From Pseudomonas sp. p1(2021b) (lineage in GTDB: Bacteria > Pseudomonadota > Gammaproteobacteria > Pseudomonadales > Pseudomonadaceae), in assembly GCF_020151015.1 (NCBI RefSeq), contig NZ_CP083746.1, positions 5,052,501 through 5,116,500 of the forward strand: DNA of 64,000 nucleotides, given 5' to 3'. Of this stretch, positions 54,934 to 64,000 are shown piece after piece. A program made the translations under genes and the position numbers. Every line of letters begins with the position of its first letter. Position 1 is the stretch's first letter. The notes beneath the pieces are model-generated. The model ran no database searches. It saw only the letters and a program-made list of their open reading frames with translations, and was not told the origin of the DNA.

Positions 54934-55182
54934 TCACCCGCGTTTCTTGATGAATCCGTAGATCACCAATAGCACGATGGCGCCGATCAGGGCGCCAACG
55001 AAACCGGCGGCCTGGCCCGCCTGGTAGATACCCAGGGCCTGCCCGCCGTAGGTGGCGACCAGGGAGCCGGCGATGCCCAGGAGGATGGTCATGATCCAGC
55101 CCATGCTGTCATCCCCAGGCTTGAGGAAGCGGGCTAGCAGGCCCACGATGAGGCCGATGAAGATGGTTCCGATGATACCCAT
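54934..55182 (-). CDS. GlsB/YeaQ/YmgE-family membrane protein
   Basis: An 82-residue inner-membrane protein with three hydrophobic segments (about 3-18, 28-48 and 57-77) and the family hallmarks GLIVGLLARFLKPGDDSMGWIMTILLGIAGS and GALIGAIVLLVIYG. Members are stress-induced transglycosylase-associated proteins of unclear role. It lies 47 bp upstream of the DUF3299 gene on the same strand, and 94 bp after purK. Confidence 0.9.
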   Translation of the reverse strand: MGIIGTIFIGLIVGLLARFLKPGDDSMGWIMTILLGIAGSLVATYGGQALGIYQAGQAAGFVGALIGAIVLLVIYGFIKKRG

Positions 55183-55276
55183 GGCGATCCCTCTGCAATG
55201 AAATGGAACAAGCCAAAGCCTAGACAGCGCTTTGGCTTGTTGCCATTTCAGAGGGCCTGCCGGGGCAGAGGTTCAA

Positions 55277-56359
55277 TCAGCCGGCGATCAGCGCTTCGAC
55301 TTCGGCGATCTTGCCTTTGAGCGTGGCCATGTCGGCGCAGCGCAGGGTGGCATGGCCAACCTTGCGGCCGACCTTGAACGCCTTGCCGTAGTGGTGCAGG
55401 TGGCAGCCCTCGATGGCCACGACCTTGTCCACCGCCGGCACTTCGCCGATGAAGTTGAGCATGGCGCTCTCGCCGACCTTGGCGGTGGAGCCCAGCGGCA
55501 GGCCGGCAACGGCGCGCAGGTGGTTCTCGAACTGGCTGCACTCGGCGCCTTCGATGGTCCAGTGCCCGGAGTTGTGCACCCGCGGCGCGATCTCGTTGGC
55601 CTTCAGGCCGCCGTCGACCTCGAAGAACTCGAAGGCCATCACGCCCACGTAGTCCAGCTTCTGCAGCACACGCCCGACATAATCTTCGGCCAGGGCCTGC
55701 AGCGGGTGCGCCTGGCTGGCCACCGACAGGCGCAGGATGCCGCTTTCATGGGTGTTGTGCACCAGCGGGTAGAAGCGGGTTTCGCCATCGCGGCCACGCA
55801 CGGCCACCAGCGAAACTTCGCCGGTGAATGGCACGAAGCCTTCGAGCAGGCACGGCACGCTGCCCAGTTCGGCAAAGGTGCCCACCACGTCGTCGGCAGT
55901 GCGCAGGACCTTCTGGCCCTTGCCGTCGTAGCCCAAGGTACGGGTCTTGAGCACCGCCGGCAGGCCGATGCTGGCCACGGCGGCGTCCAGGTCTTCCTGG
56001 GAGAGGATGTCGGCGAAGGCCGGCGTCGGGATGCCCAGGTCGCGGAACATGCTCTTCTCGAACAGGCGGTCACGGGCGATGCGCAGGGCTTCGGCGCTCG
56101 GGTAGACCGGGACGAACTGCGAGAGGAAGGCCACGGTCTCGGCCGGGACGCTCTCGAACTCGAAGGTCACCAGGTCGACTTCGTCGGCCAGCTGGCGCAG
56201 GTGGTCCTGGTCGCCGTAGTCGGCCCGCACGTGCTCGCCCAAGGGCGCCGCGCAGGCGTCCGGGGCGGGGTCGAGGAAAGCGAAGTTCATGCCCAGCGGC
56301 GTTCCCGCCAAGGCCAGCATGCGGCCCAGCTGGCCGCCACCGATTACACCGATCTTCAT
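55277..56359 (-). CDS. purK: N5-carboxyaminoimidazole ribonucleotide synthase
   Basis: A 360-residue ATP-grasp enzyme that carboxylates AIR with bicarbonate and ATP in purine synthesis. The N-terminal MKIGVIGGGQLGRMLALAG is the Rossmann-like part, KTRTLGYDGKGQ near residue 140 the ATP-grasp loop, and EIAPRVHNSGHWTIEGAECSQFENH near 255 the substrate/metal part. It is 10 bp downstream of purE, whose enzyme uses its product. Confidence 0.96.
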   Translation of the reverse strand: MKIGVIGGGQLGRMLALAGTPLGMNFAFLDPAPDACAAPLGEHVRADYGDQDHLRQLADEVDLVTFEFESVPAETVAFLSQFVPVYPSAEALRIARDRLFEKSMFRDLGIPTPAFADILSQEDLDAAVASIGLPAVLKTRTLGYDGKGQKVLRTADDVVGTFAELGSVPCLLEGFVPFTGEVSLVAVRGRDGETRFYPLVHNTHESGILRLSVASQAHPLQALAEDYVGRVLQKLDYVGVMAFEFFEVDGGLKANEIAPRVHNSGHWTIEGAECSQFENHLRAVAGLPLGSTAKVGESAMLNFIGEVPAVDKVVAIEGCHLHHYGKAFKVGRKVGHATLRCADMATLKGKIAEVEALIAG

Positions 56360-56369
56360 GTTGATAGCC

Positions 56370-56861
56370 TCAGGCCTGGCGCGGGTCCGGGTTGTCCAGG
56401 ACGGTTTCGGTCTGCTCCGTGCGGAACTGCTTGAGTGCCGCGTGGTACTGCGGGTACTTGGCGCCCAGGATGCTCGCCGACAGCAATGCCGCGTTGATCG
56501 CGCCGGCCTTGCCGATGGCCAGGGTGGCGACCGGCACGCCTGCCGGCATCTGCACGATCGACAGCAGCGAATCGACACCCGACAGCATCGACGACTGCAC
56601 CGGCACGCCCAGCACCGGCAGGTGGGTCTTGGCAGCGCACATGCCTGGCAGATGGGCAGCGCCGCCGGCACCGGCGATGATCACCTCGATGCCACGGCCT
56701 TCGGCCTCCTCGGCGTACTGGAACAGCAGATCCGGGGTACGGTGGGCGGAAACCACCTTCACCTCGTAGGGAATGCCGAGTTTTTCCAGCATATCGGCGG
56801 TGTGGCTAAGGGTGGACCAATCGGACTTGGAGCCCATGATCACGCCAACCAGTGCACTCAT
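56370..56861 (-). CDS. purE: N5-carboxyaminoimidazole ribonucleotide mutase
   Basis: A 163-residue octameric class I PurE that converts N5-CAIR to [15 protein letters not shown] near residue 8 and [15 protein letters not shown] with the catalytic His near 45 are intact, as are [14 protein letters not shown] and [20 protein letters not shown]. The ATG at 56861 follows GAGG. First gene of a purE-purK operon. Confidence 0.97.
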   Translation of the reverse strand: MSALVGVIMGSKSDWSTLSHTADMLEKLGIPYEVKVVSAHRTPDLLFQYAEEAEGRGIEVIIAGAGGAAHLPGMCAAKTHLPVLGVPVQSSMLSGVDSLLSIVQMPAGVPVATLAIGKAGAINAALLSASILGAKYPQYHAALKQFRTEQTETVLDNPDPRQA

Positions 56862-56898
56862 CGTCGAGCCTCTTCGCTTGTGCGCCCGCGGGCGCGTC

Positions 56899-56940
56899 AA
56901 AAAACAACAAGCCACGCGGGACGACCGGCGTGGCTTGTTT
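56899..56940 (-). terminator. Terminator after the LysR gene next to aspA
   Basis: AACAAGCCACGC...GCGTGGCTTGTT, a 12-bp stem followed on the minus strand by GTTTTTTG. It separates the LysR gene from purEK. Confidence 0.85.
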
Positions 56941-57032
56941 GCTGATCAGTGACCGGATCGATCCGGTCCAGGGGCCGCGCAGTATACCGTAAGGCAGTGC
57001 CGTAAAGGCACCCCGGCGACCAACTGTCGGCC

Positions 57033-57974
57033 TTATTTTTCGGGGGTTTGGCTGACTTTTGAGTCAACTGACACGGCTGCCGTGCCACCCTCGAGCTTGC
57101 GCCACAGCAAGCGTACGTTGGCCTTGCGCACCAGGGCGCAGCGGTACAGGCGGATTTCCAGTGGTACGTGCCACTGGCTGCCCCCACAGATCGCCAGCTC
57201 TCCGCGCTCCAGCTCGCCGCGCATCGACAGTCGCGGCACCCAGGCGATACCCATGCCCTCCAGGGCCATGCTCTTGAGACTGTCGGCCATGGCGGTTTCA
57301 TAGACCGTGGTATAGCGCAGGTTGCGCTGGCGCAGCAGCAGGTTGACAGAACGTCCGAGGAACGCACCGGCACTGTAGGCCAGCAATGGCACGCTGCTTT
57401 CACCCTCGAGATCGAACAACGGCTTGCCGTCGGCCCCCACCGCACACACCGGCAACATTTCCGTGGTGCCCATGTGCAGCGAGGGGAAGATCTCGGCATC
57501 CATCTGCAGGGCGGCGTCCGGGTCATAGAAGGCCAGCATCAGGTCGCAACCGCCTTCGCGCAGTGCATGCACCGCATCACCTACGTTGGTGGCGACCAGG
57601 CGGGTGGCGATGTTCAAGCCATCGTTGCGCAACTGGGCGACCCAGCGTGGGAAGAACCCCGACGCCAGGGAGTGTGCCGCCGCCACCTGCACCACTTCGC
57701 CCTGCCCACCTTCCAGATGATGCAAATGCCGCAGAACTTCGCTCAACTGGTCGACAACGGTGCGCGCCGTGACGAGAAATAGCTGCCCGGCTTCGGTCAG
57801 TTCGATGGGCGTGCGGGAACGATTCACCAAGGTCAGGCCCAAGGCAGCCTCAAGGCTACGGATCCGCCGGCTGAACGCTGGCTGGGTCACGAAACGGCGT
57901 TCCGCCGCCTGGGAAAAACTGCGGGTAGCGGCCAGGGCACTGAAGTCCTCCAGCCACTTGCTTTCGAGGTTCAT
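57033..57974 (-). CDS. LysR-family transcriptional regulator next to aspA
   Basis: A 313-residue LysR-type regulator. The helix-turn-helix is in WLEDFSALAATRSFSQAAERRFVTQPAFSRRIRSLEAALG (residues about 5-44), here recognisable by SFSQAAERRFVTQPAFSRRI. The effector domain runs from about 92 (VVQVAAAHSLASGFFPRW). The ATG at 57974 has GGGAG; the frame upstream to 58022 has none. It is divergent from aspA with a 180-bp spacer, so it may control aspartase in response to an amino acid or dicarboxylate. Confidence 0.88.
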   Translation of the reverse strand: MNLESKWLEDFSALAATRSFSQAAERRFVTQPAFSRRIRSLEAALGLTLVNRSRTPIELTEAGQLFLVTARTVVDQLSEVLRHLHHLEGGQGEVVQVAAAHSLASGFFPRWVAQLRNDGLNIATRLVATNVGDAVHALREGGCDLMLAFYDPDAALQMDAEIFPSLHMGTTEMLPVCAVGADGKPLFDLEGESSVPLLAYSAGAFLGRSVNLLLRQRNLRYTTVYETAMADSLKSMALEGMGIAWVPRLSMRGELERGELAICGGSQWHVPLEIRLYRCALVRKANVRLLWRKLEGGTAAVSVDSKVSQTPEK

Positions 57975-58154
57975 GAAGCGATCTCCCAGCGTGCACCAAA
58001 ATGGGACACGCTCGATTGTCAATTGGCGTCACATGATTCGGTATGCCGTTTGCGCATAGGTTAGCGTGCAACAGCATTGGCCGCAAAATCCGCCCAGGCC
58101 TAGGATTGGCGCCATTCCGGCTGGTGCCGGGTTTAAATCGAGATGATATCCGTC

Positions 58155-59579
58155 ATGTCCTCCGCTGCATCGTTCCGCGTCGAAAAAGACCTGCTTGGTA
58201 CCCTTGAAGTCCCTGCCGATGCCTACTACGGCATCCAGACCCTGCGCGCTGCCAACAACTTCCACCTCTCCGGTGTTCCGCTGTCGCACTACCCGAAGCT
58301 GGTCGTGGCCCTGGCCATGGTCAAGCAGGCCGCTGCCGACGCCAACCGTGAGCTGGGCCACCTAAGCGATGCCAAGCACGCTGCCATCAGCGAGGCCTGT
58401 GCCCGCCTGATCCGCGGTGAATACCACGACCAGTTCGTGGTGGACATGATCCAGGGCGGCGCTGGTACTTCTACCAACATGAACGCCAACGAGGTCATCG
58501 CCAACGTCGCGCTGGAGGCCATGGGCCACAAGAAGGGTGAGTACCAGTACCTGCACCCGAACAACGACGTGAACATGGCGCAGTCGACCAACGACGCCTA
58601 CCCGACGGCCATCCGTCTGGGCCTGCTGCTGGGCCACGATGCCCTGCTGGCCAGCCTCGACAGCCTGATCCAGGCCTTCGCTGCAAAAGGCAAGGAATTC
58701 GACCACGTACTGAAGATGGGCCGCACCCAGCTGCAGGACGCCGTGCCGATGACCCTGGGCCAGGAATTCCGCGCCTTTGCCACCACCATGACCGAAGACC
58801 TGAACCGTCTGCGTTCCCTGGCGCCTGAGCTTTTGACCGAGATCAACCTGGGCGGTACCGCGATCGGTACCGGCATCAACGCCGACCCAGGCTACCAGGC
58901 CCTGGCCGTGCAGCGCCTGGCGACCATCAGCGGCCAGCCACTGGTCCCGGCTGCCGACCTGATCGAAGCCACCTCCGACATGGGCGCCTTCGTACTGTTC
59001 TCCGGCATGCTCAAGCGTACCGCGGTCAAGCTGTCGAAGATCTGCAACGACCTGCGCCTGCTGTCCAGCGGCCCACGCACCGGTATCAACGAGATCAACC
59101 TGCCGGCTCGCCAGCCAGGCAGCTCGATCATGCCAGGCAAGGTCAACCCGGTTATCCCGGAAGCCGTCAACCAGGTCGCCTTCGCCATCATGGGCAACGA
59201 CCTGGCCCTGACCGTCGCCGCCGAAGGCGGCCAGCTGCAGCTCAACGTCATGGAACCGCTGATCGCCTACAAGATCTTCGACTCCATCCGCCTGCTCCAG
59301 CGCGCCATGGACATGCTGCGCGAGCACTGCATCGTCGGCATCACCGCCAACGAGCAGCGCTGCCGTGAACTGGTCGAGCACTCGATCGGCCTGGTCACCG
59401 CCCTGAACCCGTACATCGGCTACGAAAACGCCACCCGTATCGCCCGCGTCGCCCTGGAAACCGGCCGCGGCGTACTGGAACTGGTGCGCGAGGAACAGCT
59501 GCTGGACGAAGCGATGCTCAACGACATCCTGCGCCCAGAGAACATGATCGCCCCACGTCTGGTTCCGCTGAAGGCGTAA
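58155..59579 (+). CDS. aspA: Aspartate ammonia-lyase
   Basis: A 474-residue aspartase that splits aspartate into fumarate and ammonia. The conserved MxxRVEKDLLGTLEVPADAYYGIQTLRA start, the TSTNMNANEVIAN segment near residue 99, GRTQLQDAVPMTLGQEF near 188 and the mobile catalytic loop GSSIMPGKVNPVIPE near 320 are all present. The related fumarases have a different N-terminal segment. Another in-frame ATG at 58143 is possible; neither has a strong ribosome site. A good terminator follows. Confidence 0.95.
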   Translation: MSSAASFRVEKDLLGTLEVPADAYYGIQTLRAANNFHLSGVPLSHYPKLVVALAMVKQAAADANRELGHLSDAKHAAISEACARLIRGEYHDQFVVDMIQGGAGTSTNMNANEVIANVALEAMGHKKGEYQYLHPNNDVNMAQSTNDAYPTAIRLGLLLGHDALLASLDSLIQAFAAKGKEFDHVLKMGRTQLQDAVPMTLGQEFRAFATTMTEDLNRLRSLAPELLTEINLGGTAIGTGINADPGYQALAVQRLATISGQPLVPAADLIEATSDMGAFVLFSGMLKRTAVKLSKICNDLRLLSSGPRTGINEINLPARQPGSSIMPGKVNPVIPEAVNQVAFAIMGNDLALTVAAEGGQLQLNVMEPLIAYKIFDSIRLLQRAMDMLREHCIVGITANEQRCRELVEHSIGLVTALNPYIGYENATRIARVALETGRGVLELVREEQLLDEAMLNDILRPENMIAPRLVPLKA

Positions 59580-59634
59580 CCGACGGCTTGAAACGTCTCA
59601 CCAGGTCGAGGGACTAGACACCTCTCAACCTTTC

Positions 59635-59667
59635 AAGGGCCCGAGCAACGCTTTGGGCCCTTTTTTT
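59635..59667 (+). terminator. Terminator after aspA
   Basis: AAGGGCCC ... GGGCCCTT followed by a T-run; 8-bp perfect stem. Confidence 0.9.
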
Positions 59668-59754
59668 ATGCCCGCCCTCCACAGGGGCGCAGGTTCGTCC
59701 CGCCCGGCACACAACTTGCTCCATAATGCCTCCCAGCCCAACGGGATACCGAGC

Positions 59755-60747
59755 ATGCTGCACAGCCACCTCACCACCCTCAACGCGGTTTCGCTGATTC
59801 TCAAGGTCTTCCAGGAAGAAGGCTGCGATGCCTCGCGGTTGCTGGCCGGCAGCGGCATCGCGCTGGCGGACCTGGGCCATGCCGATGCGCGCATCACCAC
59901 CCAGCAGGAATTGCAGGTATGCGCCAACGCCGTGGCATTGCGCGAGGAGATCGGCCTGGAGCTGGGCCGGCGCATGCATGTGTCGTGCTACGGGATGCTC
60001 GGTTACGCCCTGCTCTCCAGTGCCACTTTGGGTGACGCCCTGCGCCTGGCACTGCGCTACCCGGCGTTGTTGGGCACGGCCTTCCAGCTGCGCTTGGTGG
60101 ATGACGGCCAGCGGGTCTGGTTCAGCGCCAGCGACTACCGGGACAGCCCGGACCTGGCGGCCTTCAACGTGGAGTTCTGCCTGGTTTCCTTGAAGGTCAT
60201 CTGCGATGACTTGCTGGGCAAGCCCCTGCCGCTGCTGGCGGCACGCTTCGAGTATTCCCGGCCCGGTTACCATGCGCTCTATGCCGATGCCTTCCAATGC
60301 CCACTGGGTTTCGAAGCCAACGACAATGCGTTCGCCTTCGAACGCCGCTGGCTGGACATGCCCCTGCCCTTGGCCGATCCCATCACCCACAAGGCCATGG
60401 CCGAACGCTGCCGGCAGCTCAACCTGGAATTCACCGGGCGCCAGGCCTGGCTGGGGCGCATTCGCCACTTGCTGATGCAGCAGCTGGACGCAGCGCCGGG
60501 GCTCGAAGGCCTGGCCCGGCAGATGAACTGCTCGTCGCGCACCTTGCGGCGGCACCTGCAGGCATTGGGGTGCAGTTATCAACAGCTGCTCGACGAACTG
60601 CGTTTCGAAAGGGCCAAGCAGTTGCTGGCCGAGGACCAGATGCCGATCTATCGCATCGCCGAAACCCTGGGGTTCAGCGAGACGGCGAGTTTCCGACATG
60701 CCTTCCAACGCTGGAGCGGCGTCGCGCCCAGTCATTTTCGCGGCTGA
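59755..60747 (+). CDS. AraC-family transcriptional regulator
   Basis: A 330-residue AraC-type regulator of the group with the N-terminal arabinose_bd-like domain (OruR/PhbR-like). The N-terminal part runs to about residue 200 (LGRRMHVSCYGMLGYALLSSATLGDALRLALRY). The C-terminal double helix-turn-helix contains LARQMNCSSRTLRRHLQALG and IYRIAETLGFSETASFRHAFQRWSGVAPSHFR. It is upstream of the acetylpolyamine amidohydrolase with a REP pair between; control of that gene or of aspA is possible but not shown. Confidence 0.88.
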   Translation: MLHSHLTTLNAVSLILKVFQEEGCDASRLLAGSGIALADLGHADARITTQQELQVCANAVALREEIGLELGRRMHVSCYGMLGYALLSSATLGDALRLALRYPALLGTAFQLRLVDDGQRVWFSASDYRDSPDLAAFNVEFCLVSLKVICDDLLGKPLPLLAARFEYSRPGYHALYADAFQCPLGFEANDNAFAFERRWLDMPLPLADPITHKAMAERCRQLNLEFTGRQAWLGRIRHLLMQQLDAAPGLEGLARQMNCSSRTLRRHLQALGCSYQQLLDELRFERAKQLLAEDQMPIYRIAETLGFSETASFRHAFQRWSGVAPSHFRG

Positions 60748-60758
60748 CTGCATTGAGC

Positions 60759-60826
60759 CAATCGCCGGCAAGCCGCCTCCCACAGGTACAGTGCAGAACA
60801 GGTGGGAGTCGGCTTGCCGGCGATTG
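60759..60826. repeat. Inverted REP pair, GCCGGCAAGCC-core type
   Basis: CAATCGCCGGCAAGCCGCCTC...CCACAGG is mirrored by GGTGGGAGTCGGCTTGCCGGCGATTG. It lies after the AraC gene. Confidence 0.84.
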
Positions 60827-60942
60827 AGCCTTGAAAAACCGCACACACCAGCTTTGGCCACATCGATCCCCTTTTGGCCGTTTCCGTCGTTCTCCCCGAC
60901 CACGCCCCCTCACACAATGAGGCACGCCAGTAAAAACCGGAG

Positions 60943-60950
60943 AACAACAA
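60943..60950 (+). promoter_or_regulatory. Candidate Crc/Hfq (CA) motif at the start of the acetylpolyamine amidohydrolase gene
   Basis: AACAACAA, exact fit to AANAANAA, fills the spacer between GGAG (60939-60942) and the GTG start at 60952. Hfq/Crc binding here would block ribosome access. Confidence 0.6.
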
Positions 60951-60951
60951 C

Positions 60952-61992
60952 GTGCTGACGATCTATTCCGATGACCACCGCCTGCACCACGGCCGCTGCG
61001 AGCTGATCGACGGCAAGCTGATGCCCTGCTTCGAGATGCCTTCGCGCGCCGACCATGTCCTGGACCAGGTGAAGAAGCGCAACCTCGGCCCCATCGAAGG
61101 CCCGCGCGACTTCGGCCGCGCCCCGCTGCTGCGGGTGCATGGCGCCGACTACCTGGACTTCTTCGAAGGCGCCTGGGCACGCTGGGCCGAACTGGGCCAG
61201 GAAGGCGACCTGCTGCCGTTCACCTGGCCGGCGCGTACACTGCGCAAGGTCAAGCCGACCGGCCTGCACGGCGAGCTGGGCTACTACAGCTTCGATGCCG
61301 GCGCACCGATCACCGCCGGTACCTGGCAAGCCGCCTACAGCGCAGCCCAGGTTGCCCTTACCGCCCAAGCGGCGATCCAGCAAGGCGCACACTCGGCCTT
61401 CGCCCTGTGCCGCCCACCAGGGCACCACGCCGCCGCCGAGGTCATGGGCGGTTATTGCTACCTGAACAACGCCGCCATCGCGACCCAGGCATTCCTCGAC
61501 CAAGGCCACCGCAAGGTCGCTATCCTGGACGTCGATTACCACCATGGCAACGGCACCCAGGACATCTTCTACCAGCGCGGCGACGTGTTCTTCGCCTCGA
61601 TCCACGGCGACCCCCAGGACGAATTCCCGTTCTTCCTCGGCTATGCCGACGAAACCGGTGAAGGCGCCGGGGAAGGCTGCAACATCAACTACCCCCTGCC
61701 CGCCGGCAGTGACTGGGCAGCCTGGAGCCAGGCGCTGGAAGACGCCTGCCAGCGCATCGCCGCCTACGCTCCGGACGTGGTGGTGGTTTCCCTGGGTGTG
61801 GACACCTTCAAGGACGACCCGATTTCCCAGTTCAAGCTCGACAGCCCCGACTACCTGGCCATGGGCGAACGCATCGGTCGCCTGGGCAAGCCGACCCTCT
61901 TCGTGATGGAAGGCGGCTACGCTGTGGAAGAAATCGGTATCAATGCCGTCAACGTGCTGGAAGGCTTCCAGCGCACCCAGCCAGGAGCCTGA
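60952..61992 (+). CDS. Acetylpolyamine amidohydrolase
   Basis: A 346-residue zinc enzyme of the arginase/deacetylase fold, related to class II histone deacetylases and to AphA/AphB of P. aeruginosa. It removes acetyl groups from acetylputrescine, acetylcadaverine and similar compounds. [22 protein letters not shown] carries His158-His159, [15 protein letters not shown] the zinc ligands Asp195 and His197, and [11 protein letters not shown] the third ligand Asp near 284; [10 protein letters not shown] follows. The start codon is GTG, with GGAG nine bases upstream and the Crc/Hfq motif between. The polyamine-binding protein gene follows after 2 bp. Confidence 0.92.
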   Translation: MLTIYSDDHRLHHGRCELIDGKLMPCFEMPSRADHVLDQVKKRNLGPIEGPRDFGRAPLLRVHGADYLDFFEGAWARWAELGQEGDLLPFTWPARTLRKVKPTGLHGELGYYSFDAGAPITAGTWQAAYSAAQVALTAQAAIQQGAHSAFALCRPPGHHAAAEVMGGYCYLNNAAIATQAFLDQGHRKVAILDVDYHHGNGTQDIFYQRGDVFFASIHGDPQDEFPFFLGYADETGEGAGEGCNINYPLPAGSDWAAWSQALEDACQRIAAYAPDVVVVSLGVDTFKDDPISQFKLDSPDYLAMGERIGRLGKPTLFVMEGGYAVEEIGINAVNVLEGFQRTQPGA

Positions 61993-61994
61993 CC

Positions 61995-63098
61995 ATGGCC
62001 CGTCTCACGCGTCTGCTCGCCCCGCTCATCGCCGCCGGCCTTTTGGCCGGCGCCCTGCCGGCCCAAGCCGAACAGCGCACCCTGCGGGTGTACAACTGGT
62101 TCGACTACATCACGCCGCAAACCCTGACGGACTTTCAGCAGGACAGCGGCGTCAAGCTGATCTACGACATCTTCGACACCAACGAAGCCCTGGAAGCCAA
62201 GCTGCTCACGGGCAACTCCGGCTATGACGTGGTGGTCCCGTCGAACGTGTTCCTGGCCAAGCAGATCGAGGCCGGGGTGTTCCAGCCACTGGATCGCAGC
62301 AAGTTGCCCAACTGGCAGCACCTGGACCCGGCGCTGATGAAGCTGATCGAGGCCAACGACCCCGGTAACAAGCATGCCGTGCCCTACATGTACGGCACCG
62401 TGCTGATCGGCTTCAACCCAGACAAGGTCAAAGCCGCGCTGGGCGACAATGCCCCGGTGGATAGCTGGGACCTGATCTTCAAGGAAGAGAACATCGCCAA
62501 GCTCAAGCAGTGCGGCGTGGCCTTGCTCGACTCGCCGTCGGAGATCCTGCCGCTGGCCCTGCGGTACCTTGGGCTGCCGCCCAACAGCGAGAAGCCGGCC
62601 GACTACAAGAAAGCCGAAGCGCTGATGCTCAAGATCCGCCCGCATATCACCTACTTCCACTCCTCCAAGTACATGGCGGACATCGCCAACGGCGATATCT
62701 GCGTGGCCGTGGGCTATTCGGGCAGCTTTTCGCAGGCGGCCAACCGCGCGCGCGACGCCAAGAACGGCGTGGTGGTGGACATGCGCCTGCCCAAGGAAGG
62801 CGCGCCGATCTGGTTCGACATGCTGGCCATTCCGAAGAATGCCGCCAACCCGGAAGACGCCCATGCCTTCATCAATTACTTGCTGAGGCCGGAAGTGATC
62901 GCACCGATCAGCGACTTCGTCGGCTACCCCAACCCGAACAAGGACGCCACCGACAAGGTCAGCCCGGCGATCCGCAACAACCCCAACCTGTACCCGACTG
63001 CCGAGGCGATGGCCAAGCTGTATACCTTGAAGCCCTTGCAGCGCGACGCCGAGCGGGCACGGACCCGCGCCTGGACACGGATCAAGTCCGGGACCTGA
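61995..63098 (+). CDS. Periplasmic polyamine-binding protein, PotF/SpuD type
   Basis: A 367-residue binding protein of the PotD/PotF family, with a signal peptide ending PAQA near residue 26. [23 protein letters not shown] is the standard N-terminus, [18 protein letters not shown] follows, and [14 protein letters not shown] near residue 270 includes the Trp and Asp that hold the amine in family structures. It begins two bases after the amidohydrolase stop, so uptake and deacetylation are coupled. No permease or ATPase genes follow, so it must dock to a transporter encoded elsewhere. Ligand (putrescine, spermidine or an acetylated form) is not decidable. Confidence 0.9.
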   Translation: MARLTRLLAPLIAAGLLAGALPAQAEQRTLRVYNWFDYITPQTLTDFQQDSGVKLIYDIFDTNEALEAKLLTGNSGYDVVVPSNVFLAKQIEAGVFQPLDRSKLPNWQHLDPALMKLIEANDPGNKHAVPYMYGTVLIGFNPDKVKAALGDNAPVDSWDLIFKEENIAKLKQCGVALLDSPSEILPLALRYLGLPPNSEKPADYKKAEALMLKIRPHITYFHSSKYMADIANGDICVAVGYSGSFSQAANRARDAKNGVVVDMRLPKEGAPIWFDMLAIPKNAANPEDAHAFINYLLRPEVIAPISDFVGYPNPNKDATDKVSPAIRNNPNLYPTAEAMAKLYTLKPLQRDAERARTRAWTRIKSGT

Positions 63099-63104
63099 CC
63101 TGAC

Positions 63105-63199
63105 GCCCGATCGCCGGCAAGCCGGCCCCCACCTGTTCTGCGCTGTTTGTAGAGACATCGCCAAACCTGTGGGAGCCGGCTTGCCGGCGATTTCGGGCG
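63105..63199. repeat. Inverted REP pair, GCCGGCAAGCC-core type
   Basis: GCCCGATCGCCGGCAAGCCG...CCCACCTG is mirrored by CCTGTGGGAGCCGGCTTGCC...CGGGC. It is convergent between the polyamine-binding gene and the MocR gene. Confidence 0.85.
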
Positions 63200-63200
63200 C

Positions 63201-64000
63201 TCATGTTTTCCATGCCTTGCGCACCCGCATCAACGCATCCGCAATCTGGGCCTCCGGCACCGCCGCAAACCCCAGCACCAGCCCCGCCCGCTTATCCACA
63301 GGCACCTCGCTGTCCTCGAGCCAGTAGCTGCTCAGGGGATTGACCTCCACGCCAACCGCCTCCGCCAACGCCACCAGTTCCTGCTCTCTCGCATAGTTAT
63401 CCACAGCCACACGCACATGCAGCCCCGCCGCCACCTCTGGCATATCGCCCAATCCGGGCACACCGGTAGGCCAACCCGCCTTGAGCACATTACGCCGTGC
63501 CAGCGCTGCCTTGCGCATGCGTCGGATGTGCCGCTGGAAATGCCCTTGGGCCATGAACTGCGCCATGACGTGCTGGTTACCTATCTCCGAATGCCGCACC
63601 GCCAGTGCTCGCCCCTGGCTGAAAGGCTGCACCAGCCGCTGGGGAAGTACCAGGTAACCCAGGCGCAGGGCAGGAAAGGCGATCTTGCCAAAGGTACCGA
63701 CATATAGAACCCGCCCCTGCCGGTCCAGGGCAGCCAGGGGCGCCAGGGGCGCGCCGCTGTAGCGGTACTCGCCATCGTAGTCATCCTCGATCACCCAACC
63801 GTTGCGCTGCTCGGCCCAGTCCAGCAGCGACAGCCGCCTGGCCAGGCTCATGGTGACACCGGTGGGGTACTGGTGCGCCGGTGTGACGTAGGCCAGCCGG
63901 CAGTCGGCCAATTGCACCAGGCGTTCGCAGTCCAGGCCTTCCTCATCCACAGGTACGCCTCGCACGCAGGCTCCGGCCAAGGCAAAGGTATGACCTGCCG
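63201..64000 (-). CDS. MocR/GntR-type PLP-dependent transcriptional regulator (5' end outside window)
   Basis: About 266 codons of the C-terminal part, open through the right edge, so the N-terminal GntR DNA-binding domain is not seen. The visible part is an aminotransferase class I-like domain: YVTPAHQYPTGVTMSLARRLSLLDWAEQRN, IEDDYDGEYRYSGAPLAPL, and the PLP-lysine region YVGTFGKIAFPALRLGYLVLP with the Lys in FGK. The HQYPTG and EDDYD(G/S)E(Y/F) motifs separate MocR regulators from true aminotransferases. Next to polyamine genes, it may be their regulator (PuuR/GabR-like role), but this is inference. Confidence 0.85.
   Translation of the reverse strand, partial: AGHTFALAGACVRGVPVDEEGLDCERLVQLADCRLAYVTPAHQYPTGVTMSLARRLSLLDWAEQRNGWVIEDDYDGEYRYSGAPLAPLAALDRQGRVLYVGTFGKIAFPALRLGYLVLPQRLVQPFSQGRALAVRHSEIGNQHVMAQFMAQGHFQRHIRRMRKAALARRNVLKAGWPTGVPGLGDMPEVAAGLHVRVAVDNYAREQELVALAEAVGVEVNPLSSYWLEDSEVPVDKRAGLVLGFAAVPEAQIADALMRVRKAWKT

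Overview
The window is a 64-kb piece of a Pseudomonas chromosome, most likely the P. putida group. Reasons: high GC, gene order rpmBG-radC-coaBC-dut-algC-argB-pyrE-crc-rph-yicC-gmk followed later by rpoZ-spoT, exbBD-tonB-oxyR-recG, ubiCA-phoBR, pst-phoU and purEK-aspA, a crc gene, and many REP palindromes of the putida kind. The window is almost entirely core chromosome. The one clear mobile element is an IS110-family insertion sequence. No rRNA, tRNA or CRISPR was seen. Assignment to species is inference from gene order and protein sequence recognised by eye.

Layout. 1-6.8 kb: MFS transporter (cut by the edge), KauB-type aldehyde dehydrogenase, cupin and I78 proteins, ribosomal proteins L33/L28, an orphan peptide-binding protein, radC. 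6.9-15.6 kb: CoA, dUTP, sugar-phosphate, arginine and pyrimidine enzymes, crc, RNase PH, YicC and Gmk. 15.7-20.7 kb: a polyamine unit (permease, gamma-glutamyl hydrolase, glutamylpolyamine synthetase) with a divergent LysR gene. 20.9-25.4 kb: rpoZ-spoT-ridA, a lipoprotein and a YeeZ-like protein. 25.6-36.5 kb: exbB-exbD-tonB, oxyR-recG, a YbaK-HDOD fusion, HU, rubredoxin and its reductase, ubiC-ubiA. 37-51 kb: the phosphate block phoBR, phoU-pstBAC and pstS, with the IS110 element and two unrelated genes between. 51-64 kb: an MHS transporter, thioesterase, a frameshifted mutarotase, purEK, aspA with a LysR gene, AraC regulator, acetylpolyamine amidohydrolase with a polyamine-binding protein, and a MocR regulator cut by the edge.

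How the parts work together. PhoB/PhoR control pstS and pstCAB-phoU; three Pho boxes can be read, at phoB, pstS and separately at pstC, with a terminator between pstS and pstC. Polyamine use appears in three places (KauB dehydrogenase; puuA/puuD-like pair with permease; acetylpolyamine amidohydrolase plus binding protein). A perfect Crc/Hfq A-rich motif lies in the translation start region of the amidohydrolase and of the cupin gene, in the same window that encodes Crc.

Most interesting signal: the IS110 element (about 40760-41977) sits inside a REP palindrome. Its 5' leader folds into two long stem-loops whose internal loops carry short stretches matching, respectively, the REP target and the element's own joined ends. 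This is the layout of an IS110 bridge RNA, with target and donor guides readable directly. Joining the two ends would also create a -35/-10 pair with 17-bp spacing that starts transcription at the first stem of this RNA.
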